The position numbers and the translations under genes were made by a program. Positions 58,447-64,000 of a stretch of 64,000 nucleotides of DNA are shown here, piece after piece (positions within the stretch are counted from its first letter, which is position 1; each line of letters opens with the position of its first letter). Origin of the DNA: an uncultured Christensenellaceae bacterium (GTDB taxonomy: Bacteria; Bacillota; Clostridia; Christensenellales; Pumilibacteraceae). The DNA lies in the NCBI GenBank assembly GCA_910586925.1, contig CAJUKG010000002.1:1-64000 (forward strand), given 5' to 3'. The notes beneath the pieces were generated by a model. It made no database searches. It was not told where the DNA came from and worked only from the letters and a program-made list of their open reading frames with translations.

Positions 58447-58485
58447 GGCGTGCACCGAGTTTATGTGCGCGCCTTGTTTGTTTTT
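58447..58485 (+). terminator. Terminator after the ABC-F gene
   Basis: GGCGTGCAC pairs with GTGCGCGCC around CGAGTTTAT, followed by TTGTTTGTTTTT. Confidence 0.8.
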
Positions 58486-58553
58486 CGGAAACGGACGGCG
58501 TTACGCGCGAAATTTATCCGATTAAAAACAGCGGTAATGCCGTGCGAAATCGG

Positions 58554-58582
58554 TTGACGAACGCACGAAAAAAAGGTATAAT
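58554..58582 (+). promoter_or_regulatory. Promoter of glmU-prs
   Basis: TTGACG, a 17-base spacer and TATAAT. The -10 box ends six bases before the glmU ATG. Confidence 0.8.
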
Positions 58583-58588
58583 ATAACC

Positions 58589-59812
58589 ATGGTCGATTTA
58601 GGAATAAACGTAGTAATACTTCGTGTCAAACACAACGCACTCGGCGAGGCGTGGAATATTCCCGTGCTCGGAAGAACGTTGGAAGAATGGGTGGCGTCCG
58701 CGTTGAACGCGCCGTTCAAAACGCTCGAAGCGTCGCCCGTGATCAATCTGACCGATAAACTGCCGCAGCTTCTCGACAAGACGAAGCCGACGACGGTCGT
58801 GCTGTATTGCGATACTCCGCTCATTACAAAGGGCACGGTACTCGCCGCCGCGGATCAACTCGTCAAGCAAAAAGCGAATTTCGTCAAGCTGCCGCGCGGC
58901 TGCGTATTCCGCACCGAGTACCTGTTTGAAACCGAATCGCTGTTCGTGCAAGAACCTGCGGGCGGCGGAGAGTTCGAGGCGGTCACCGACTGCGAGGGGC
59001 TTTCGCGAATCACCGATAACATACGGCGCAGGATCTTGCGGTATCACGCATCGAACGGCGTGCGCATTTTCGATTTCGACAATACGCATATCGACTGCGA
59101 CGTAGTAATACAGCGCGGCGCGACCGTCGAGCCGTACAACTTCATACGCGGCAAGAGCATAATCAAGAGCGACGCGCATATCATGCCCGGCAATTATATA
59201 GTCGATTCGATAATAGAACGCAGCGCGACGGTGGACAGCTCGCGCATATACAAGAGCTTGATAGGCGCGGAAACCCGCGTCGGACCGTTCGCATACCTGC
59301 GACCCGACTCGGTTGTCGGTGCGGGGTGCCGCATAGGCGATTTCGTCGAACTCAAAAGCTGTATACTCGGCGACGGCTGTAAAGTCAGTCACCTCACATA
59401 CATAGGCGACGCCGAGCTTGGCAGCGAGTGTAACGTCGGTTGCGGCGTGGTGTTCGCCAACTACGACGGCAAAAACAAATATCGCTCGACCGTCGGCAAC
59501 CGCGTGTTTATAGGCTCCAACGCGAATATAGTCGCGCCCGTAAACATAGCCGACCGCGCGTTTATCGCGGCAGGCTCCACCGTCACGCGCGACGTGCCGA
59601 GTCAGGGGCTTGCGGTGGCGCGGGCAAGACAGACCGTCATTCCCGATTGGGCGGGAAACATGTACGCGCCGATCAACGGCAATCCGCAGCCCCGCGCGTA
59701 CGAACACGCACCCGCGCGGTTCTCGGACGGCATAATCGACGGCAGTTCGCCGATGCCCGCGGACGAGGCGGCACTTGCCAAAGACGATAACGGTAAACCC
59801 GACGGCGAGTAG
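58589..59812 (+). CDS. glmU: GlmU-like protein: intact acetyltransferase domain, degenerate pyrophosphorylase domain
   Basis: GlmU normally acetylates glucosamine-1-phosphate (C-terminal domain) and then forms UDP-GlcNAc (N-terminal domain). This 407-residue protein is shorter than the usual 450-460. The N-terminal part (1-170) is truncated: there is no LAAG-x-G-T/S-R-M nucleotide loop or Lys, only INVVILRVKHNALGEAW; VVLYCDTPLITKGTV still marks the old fold. The left-handed beta helix (about 180-355) is complete, with GPFAYLRPDSVVGAGCRIGDFVELK, the catalytic His in CKVSHLTYIGDAELG and FANYDGKNKYRSTVGNRVFIGSN. A Pro-rich tail of about 50 residues is added. It sits 32 bases before prs, the standard glmU-prs arrangement. 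Uridylyltransfer must come from another protein, or this domain has a new role. Confidence 0.85.
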   Translation: MVDLGINVVILRVKHNALGEAWNIPVLGRTLEEWVASALNAPFKTLEASPVINLTDKLPQLLDKTKPTTVVLYCDTPLITKGTVLAAADQLVKQKANFVKLPRGCVFRTEYLFETESLFVQEPAGGGEFEAVTDCEGLSRITDNIRRRILRYHASNGVRIFDFDNTHIDCDVVIQRGATVEPYNFIRGKSIIKSDAHIMPGNYIVDSIIERSATVDSSRIYKSLIGAETRVGPFAYLRPDSVVGAGCRIGDFVELKSCILGDGCKVSHLTYIGDAELGSECNVGCGVVFANYDGKNKYRSTVGNRVFIGSNANIVAPVNIADRAFIAAGSTVTRDVPSQGLAVARARQTVIPDWAGNMYAPINGNPQPRAYEHAPARFSDGIIDGSSPMPADEAALAKDDNGKPDGE

Positions 59813-59844
59813 CCGTTAATAATAAACATTCCTCGGAGGAACGA

Positions 59845-60810
59845 ATGATAGCTCACGGTAATAAAATCAAATTGTTTTGCGGCAACTCGTGCAGAAAGCT
59901 CGCGGGCGATATAGCTTCTCGGCTCAAGATGAAGCTCTCGGAAGCGGAAGTCGGCAAGTTCAGCGACGGCGAGATCTCGGTGTCGCTCGGCGAAACCGTT
60001 CGCGGTTGCGACGTGTTCGTAATACAGTCGACGTCCATTCCCACCAACGACAATCTTATGGAATTGCTCGTCATGATCGACGCGCTCAAGCGCGCTTCGG
60101 CGGGACGTATTACGGCTGTCATTCCGTACTTCGGCTATGCGCGGCAGGACAGAAAAGCGCGTGCGCGCGATCCGATCACCGCAAAGCTCGTCGCGGATAT
60201 TCTTACCACCGCGGGCGCGGACAGAGTGCTCACTATGGACTTGCACGCGGCGCAGATACAGGGCTTTTTCAATATCCCCGTCGATCATCTTCTCGGCGTG
60301 CCCATTCTCGCGAAAGCGATAGCGAACGAACCGTTCATCAAGGAAGCGGGCGAGGACCTCGTTGTGGTATCGCCCGATGTAGGGTCTGTCGGCAGAGCGC
60401 GGCAAATGGCGCAGAAGCTCAACAAGACGCTTGCTATCGTGGATAAACGCCGCCCCAAAGCCAACGTAATGGAAGTCATGAATATAATCGGCGACGTCAA
60501 GGGCAAACGCTGTCTTATCGTCGACGACATGATAGATACCGCCGGCACTATAGCGCAGGGCGCGAAAGCCCTCGTCGAAGTGGGCGGAGCGAGCGACGTG
60601 TATGCGTGCTGCACGCACCCTGTGCTGTCGGGTCCCGCAATCGAACGGCTGGAGAACTCGGTAATAAAGAAACTGTTCCTGCTCGACACGATAGAACTGC
60701 CCGAGGAGAAAAAACTCGACAAGTTCATCACCGTCAGCGTCGCGCCCATTTTCGCGGAAGCGATCGCTGCTATCTATGCGGACATGCCCGTGTCGAAACT
60801 TTACGACTGA
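59845..60810 (+). CDS. prs: Ribose-phosphate pyrophosphokinase
   Basis: A 321-residue enzyme making PRPP from ribose 5-phosphate and ATP, the precursor of purines, pyrimidines, NAD, His and Trp. It has FSDGEISVSLGETVRGCDVFVIQST, DALKRASAGRITAVIPYFGYARQDRKARARDPIT with the ATP-binding region, DLHAAQIQGFF, and the PRPP loop CLIVDDMIDTAGTI. KRRP in VDKRRPKANVMEV is the flexible loop. The length and motifs are ordinary. A GGAGG site precedes the ATG, and a terminator follows. Confidence 0.97.
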   Translation: MIAHGNKIKLFCGNSCRKLAGDIASRLKMKLSEAEVGKFSDGEISVSLGETVRGCDVFVIQSTSIPTNDNLMELLVMIDALKRASAGRITAVIPYFGYARQDRKARARDPITAKLVADILTTAGADRVLTMDLHAAQIQGFFNIPVDHLLGVPILAKAIANEPFIKEAGEDLVVVSPDVGSVGRARQMAQKLNKTLAIVDKRRPKANVMEVMNIIGDVKGKRCLIVDDMIDTAGTIAQGAKALVEVGGASDVYACCTHPVLSGPAIERLENSVIKKLFLLDTIELPEEKKLDKFITVSVAPIFAEAIAAIYADMPVSKLYD

Positions 60811-60828
60811 TCATAATCGTTGCTATCG

Positions 60829-60857
60829 AAAAGCGTCGAAACCTCTCGACGCTTTTT
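60829..60857 (+). terminator. Terminator of glmU-prs
   Basis: AAAAGCGTCGA pairs with TCGACGCTTTTT around AACCTC. Confidence 0.88.
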
Positions 60858-60900
60858 GCGTGGTAATTTTTCGTTGCGGGAATAAAACGTGTTTATTATT

Positions 60901-60934
60901 AAAAAATCTCCAGAAATGTTTCGGGAGATTTTTT
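60901..60934 (-). terminator. Terminator of spoIIID (also bidirectional)
   Basis: AAAAAATCTCC pairs with GGGAGATTTTTT around AGAAATGTTTC, and lies 45 bases past the spoIIID stop. Confidence 0.85.
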
Positions 60935-60979
60935 GAGGGGGCGGTTTTTGCTATCATGCGTACGTATGTTTACGGTGGG

Positions 60980-61237
60980 TTAAATTTCCGATTTGTGTTT
61001 CGCGCATTTGATCTTTGTCGCTTCGCCGCCGCGGATATGTCTTACGCTCAAATTGTAATCGAGAATATCGCGAACGCGCTTGGCGAGCGCGGGATCGAGT
61101 TTCGGCAGCCGTTCTGTAACGTGTTTATGTACGGTGGATTTTCCCATATCGAATTCGCGGGCTGCCGCGCGAACCGTACACTTGCTGTCGGCGATATATG
61201 CGCCGAGCTTGAGAGTGAGTATGTCTTTGTCGGTCAT
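60980..61237 (-). CDS. spoIIID: Sporulation transcription regulator SpoIIID
   Basis: An 85-residue DNA-binding protein that shapes the mother-cell sigma-E and sigma-K programmes. It has the full family pattern: LKLGAYIADSKCTVRAAAREFDMGKSTVHKHVTERLPKLDP with the helix-turn-helix, then LAKRVRDILDYNLSVRHIRGGEATKIKCAKHK, whose end forms the basic minor-groove helix. I chose ATG 61237, nine bases after a GGAG, over ATG 61243. It stands alone on the minus strand between prs and greA. Confidence 0.96.
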   Translation of the reverse strand: MTDKDILTLKLGAYIADSKCTVRAAAREFDMGKSTVHKHVTERLPKLDPALAKRVRDILDYNLSVRHIRGGEATKIKCAKHKSEI

Positions 61238-61417
61238 GATCATTAACTCCTATCGAGAATAATTCCGATTATGCCGCGCGGCGTGCTCGTTGCGACGCGG
61301 GCGGGTTGGGCAGTAAGATAAGATATGCTATTTTACGACCGAATATGACAATGTTCGCGAGTGCGTTTACGGGCGTTGCGCCGAGCGCGGGTTATTTGCA
61401 TATGCTCGGCAAAACAC

Positions 61418-61446
61418 TTGACTAAATTCGATGATTTCGCTATAAT
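61418..61446 (+). promoter_or_regulatory. Promoter of greA-lysS
   Basis: TTGACT, a 17-base spacer and TATAAT, 31 bases before the greA start. Confidence 0.8.
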
Positions 61447-61477
61447 ATATCATGAATAAATAGGCAAGGAGATAATC

Positions 61478-62236
61478 ATGGCCAAAGAATATATTATGAC
61501 CGCTGCAGGTAAGCGCGAACTCGAAGAACGGCTCGAGCACATTAAACTCGTGGAGATGCCGGCGATCGTCGAGGAGATCGCAAAGGCGAGAGCGCAGGGC
61601 GACCTTTCCGAGAATGCCGAGTACGAGATCGCGCGCGAAGAACAGGCGCAGCTCCAAAACGAGCTTGACGCGATAAAAGAAAAGCTCATGTATGCCAAAG
61701 TGCTCGACGAACGCGCGATCAACGACGACGTCGTTTCCATCGGCTGTGCCGTCGAGGTTATAGAAGCCGACGTTGCTGAGGGACTCGAGGCGACCGAAAA
61801 ATGCGGGCTTACGCATACCGACGTAATAGAGGGATTTTTGACGCGCATGTCGGTCATAGATATGCGCACGAACCGCAACAAGCTCGCCATACTCGACGAG
61901 TTGACGGAGTACGATTATACGCTTGCGGCGTGCGAGCTTCTCGCGAGCAAACGTTATAAGAAAGAAGAATTGCTCGATAAAGGCTTTACCGAAGAAATGG
62001 TCGGTGCGAAGGTCAAGGTGCAAAAAGCGAAACTCGACAAGAGCAAGTGCACGGGCGTTCGCACGTATACCATCGTCGGTTCGCACGAGGCGGACGCGCT
62101 CAACGGCAGGATCTCCAACGAGTCCAAGGTCGGCGCGGCGATGCTTAACAAGACCGAAGGCGACGTGGTCATGGTCGGCGATCTTCAGTTCAAGATCGTA
62201 AGCATTGTCGTAGACAGAAAAGCAGTCAAGAAATAA
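61478..62236 (+). CDS. greA: Transcription elongation factor GreA with a ~90-residue internal insertion
   Basis: GreA makes backtracked RNA polymerase cut its transcript. This protein has 252 residues; the usual length is about 158. Residues 1-77 are the coiled-coil domain, with the acidic tip GDLSENAEYEIA that enters the polymerase channel intact. VSIGCAVEVIEADVA starts the C-terminal FKBP-like domain, which is then interrupted at about residues 101-190. It resumes with RTYTIVGSHEADALNGRISNESKVGAAMLNKTEGDVVMV. The insert (LTHTDVIEGFLTRMSVIDMRTNRNKLAILDELTEYDY and a KKEELLDKGFTEEMVGAKVKVQKAKLDKSK segment) is helix-rich, charged and unfamiliar. AAGGAG lies before the ATG. lysS follows by 25 bases, as in other Firmicutes. 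Confidence 0.93.
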   Translation: MAKEYIMTAAGKRELEERLEHIKLVEMPAIVEEIAKARAQGDLSENAEYEIAREEQAQLQNELDAIKEKLMYAKVLDERAINDDVVSIGCAVEVIEADVAEGLEATEKCGLTHTDVIEGFLTRMSVIDMRTNRNKLAILDELTEYDYTLAACELLASKRYKKEELLDKGFTEEMVGAKVKVQKAKLDKSKCTGVRTYTIVGSHEADALNGRISNESKVGAAMLNKTEGDVVMVGDLQFKIVSIVVDRKAVKK

Positions 62237-62261
62237 TTCGATATTTTACGTGAGAGATATT

Positions 62262-63758
62262 ATGGCGGATAACAACAATAACAAGATCGACGAAACTCAA
62301 GTCGAAGAACAGGATATAAACGCGCTCAAGGCGGTGCGGCTCGGCAAGCTCCGCGAGCTTTGCGCGGCGGGCGCGGACCCGTTTGCCGTTACGAATTTCG
62401 ACGTTACGGCGCATGCGGCGGACGTCGTTTCCTCGCCCGTGGAAGGCGCGACGGTATCTGTTGCCGGCAGGCTCATGAGCAAGCGTATTATGGGCAAGGC
62501 GAGTTTCGGGCACATGCTCGACAGGTCGGGGCAGATACAGATTTACGTTAAAAAGGACAACCTCGGCGACGAGAAGTACGACGGGTTCAAAAAGCAAATA
62601 GATATAGGCGACATGATAGGCGTCGTGGGCGAGGTTTTCGTGACACACCGCGGCGAGATTTCCATAGCGGTCAAAGAGCTTACGCTTCTTGCCAAGTCGC
62701 TGACGCCGCTTCCCGAGAAGTGGCACGGTCTTAAAGACAACGATTTGCGTTACCGCAAGCGTTATCTCGACCTTATCGTCAATAACGAGGTCAAGGATAC
62801 TTTTATCAAGCGCAGCAAGATAATCTCCGCTATCCGCGCATACCTCGACGGCGAAGGATTTATCGAGGTGGAAACGCCCATTCTCAATACTGTTGCGGGC
62901 GGCGCGGCGGCGCGACCGTTTATTACCCACCACAATACGCTCGACCTCGATATGTACATGCGTATCGCGCCCGAACTGTACCTCAAGCGGCTCATAGTCG
63001 GCGGACTCGAACGCGTGTACGAGCTGGGCAGGAATTTCCGTAACGAGGGCATGGATATCAAGCACAATCCCGAGTTCACCATGATCGAGCTGTATCAGGC
63101 GTACGGCGATTACACCGACATGATGACGCGCACCGAGGAGATCTACCGCGCGGCGGCAAAGGCTATCGGGCTTGGCGACGTGATCACTTATCAGGGCAGA
63201 GAGATCAATATCGCCACGCCGTGGCGACGCGTCACTATGCGCGACGCGGTAAAGGAAGTTACGGGCGTGGATTTCATGTCGCTAACTTCCGAGCAGGCCA
63301 TGGCGGAACTCAAAAATCGCGGCATCGACCCCGAGGGCGAGAAGAACGCCGCAGAGTGCATGTACGTTGCGTTCGATAAACTCGTCGAGAGCACGCTCAT
63401 TCAGCCGACGTTCGTGACGGGGTATCCCGTCGAAGTGTCGCCGCTCGCAAAGCGCAATTCCGACGGGCTTACTTATCGGTTCGAGTTCTTCATAAACGGC
63501 TGGGAGGGCGGCAACGCATATTCCGAGCTTAACGATCCTATCGACCAAGCGGCAAGGTTCGAGACCCAACGCGCAATGGCGAAAAAGGGTAACGAGGAAG
63601 CGCAAGCCGCGGACGACGATTTCGTCGAGGCACTCGAGTACGGCATGCCGCCGACGGGCGGCTTGGGTATAGGCATCGACCGCATGGTCATGCTTCTCAC
63701 CGACAGCGCGTCCATTCGCGACGTCATACTGTTTCCGACGATGAAACCTCGTAAATAA
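62262..63758 (+). CDS. lysS: Lysyl-tRNA synthetase, class II
   Basis: A 498-residue enzyme charging tRNA-Lys. The anticodon-binding OB fold (about 60-150) has VAGRLMSKRIMGKASFGHMLDRSGQIQIY. The catalytic core has class II motif 1 (YLDGEGFIEVETPILN), motif 2 (ERVYELGRNFRNEGMDIKHNPEFTMIELYQAY) and motif 3 (GLGIGIDRMVMLLTDS). The usual DLRYRKRYLDLIVN linker is present. I chose ATG 62262; a GTG/ATG slightly upstream has no better site. No T-box leader is visible, consistent with cotranscription with greA. A class I enzyme is not needed. Confidence 0.97.
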   Translation: MADNNNNKIDETQVEEQDINALKAVRLGKLRELCAAGADPFAVTNFDVTAHAADVVSSPVEGATVSVAGRLMSKRIMGKASFGHMLDRSGQIQIYVKKDNLGDEKYDGFKKQIDIGDMIGVVGEVFVTHRGEISIAVKELTLLAKSLTPLPEKWHGLKDNDLRYRKRYLDLIVNNEVKDTFIKRSKIISAIRAYLDGEGFIEVETPILNTVAGGAAARPFITHHNTLDLDMYMRIAPELYLKRLIVGGLERVYELGRNFRNEGMDIKHNPEFTMIELYQAYGDYTDMMTRTEEIYRAAAKAIGLGDVITYQGREINIATPWRRVTMRDAVKEVTGVDFMSLTSEQAMAELKNRGIDPEGEKNAAECMYVAFDKLVESTLIQPTFVTGYPVEVSPLAKRNSDGLTYRFEFFINGWEGGNAYSELNDPIDQAARFETQRAMAKKGNEEAQAADDDFVEALEYGMPPTGGLGIGIDRMVMLLTDSASIRDVILFPTMKPRK

Positions 63759-63761
63759 ACT

Positions 63762-64000
63762 TTGCAAGATAAAGACTACAACACGCTCGGCGACGCGTTG
63801 AAAGCGGCAGCCGAACTGGACAAACTGCGATTGCACACGCCGGGGCATAAAGGCGGGCTGTGCGGCGTCGATCTCACCGAGCTTACCGACGAGAGTTTTC
63901 CGTCGCGGCATGTGGCGAGCGCGGAACGCCGTGCCGCCGAGATCTACGGTGCGAAGCACGGGCGGTTTTTGTGCGGCGGCAGTTCGCAGGGCGTGAAAGC
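63762..64000 (+). CDS. Orn/Lys/Arg decarboxylase-family protein, N-terminal part
   Basis: Only the first 79 codons are in the window. LRLHTPGHKGG at about 24-34 is the family's H-x-P-GHKGG motif, followed by DLTELTDE, ERRAAEIYGAKHGRFLCGGSSQGVK, which matches the start of the PLP-binding fold (GA-x-x-x-x-F-x-x-GG-x-S-x-G). These are PLP enzymes of the YaaO/SpeA type, making polyamines or acting on basic amino acids. No ATG precedes the conserved part; I propose TTG 63762, three bases after the lysS stop, with no clear ribosome binding site, so coupling to lysS or another start is possible. The catalytic Lys region lies outside the window. Confidence 0.8.
   Translation, partial: MQDKDYNTLGDALKAAAELDKLRLHTPGHKGGLCGVDLTELTDESFPSRHVASAERRAAEIYGAKHGRFLCGGSSQGVK

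Noticed and set aside
60776..61246. A plus-strand frame of 156 codons opposite spoIIID
   Set aside because: It is antisense to the well-conserved spoIIID gene and crosses two terminator hairpins.
62237..62261. A T-box leader for lysS
   Set aside because: Only 25 bases separate greA and lysS; there is no room for a T-box.

Overview
The window looks like a chromosomal contig from an anaerobic, spore-forming Firmicute of the Clostridia type. The evidence is spoIIR, spoIIID and a sleB-ypeB pair, rubrerythrin, ATP-type PEP carboxykinase, rpoBC, the rpsF-ssb-rpsR operon, glmU-prs and greA-lysS. Host genes are GC-rich and most have clear Shine-Dalgarno sites and 17-base-spaced sigma-A promoters. 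I cannot name a genus; an uncultured gut lineage is a reasonable guess.

Bases 1-7202 are different. They are AT-richer, nearly all genes run leftward, and they encode a phage recombination module (ERF annealing protein, SSB-like protein, PD-(D/E)XK nuclease) behind a cassette of unusual enzymes: a Thg1-like 3'-5' tRNA polymerase, a NADAR domain protein, a P-loop kinase-like ATPase, an HD protein and a Lar-like protein. The segment ends at a short fragment encoding the last residues of SecA (CGSGKKYKNCCGK), directly upstream of prfB. Since secA-prfB is a standard gene pair, I read this as the right end of a prophage integrated in the 3' end of secA. The prophage end carries a rightward promoter that can now drive prfB.

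7.4-25 kb: prfB, tsaD, a DUF1648-like membrane protein, a TetR regulator, a catalytically degenerate amidase, a copper ATPase with a nested CopZ-like gene, a 1230-residue anchored protein, a nucleoside hydrolase, the sporulation/germination genes spoIIR-sleB-ypeB, corA with a possible leader peptide, and a membrane protein with acidic 12-residue repeats.

25-43 kb: ROK sugar kinase, rubrerythrin, a SpoVK/CbbX-like AAA+ protein, rpoB-rpoC (separated from rplJL), rsmA, pckA, malQ, an acidic zinc-ribbon protein and veg. The intergenic stretches beside rpoBC are packed with repeats.

43-53 kb: a large BspA-type leucine-rich lipoprotein whose repeat region is markedly AT-rich, a LytTR/GHKL two-component pair joined by a nine-G tract, and a membrane-anchored GH3 enzyme with inverted domain order.

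53-64 kb: rpsF-ssb-rpsR, a membrane protein, aldo/keto reductase, an ABC-F ATPase with one wholly degenerate ATP site, a GlmU whose pyrophosphorylase domain has lost its nucleotide-binding motif, prs, spoIIID, a GreA with a ~90-residue insertion, lysS and the start of an Orn/Lys/Arg decarboxylase-family gene. Several genes (copA, the acidic-repeat protein, glmU) have their ATG 6-7 bases after the -10 box and no ribosome binding site, suggesting leaderless mRNAs.
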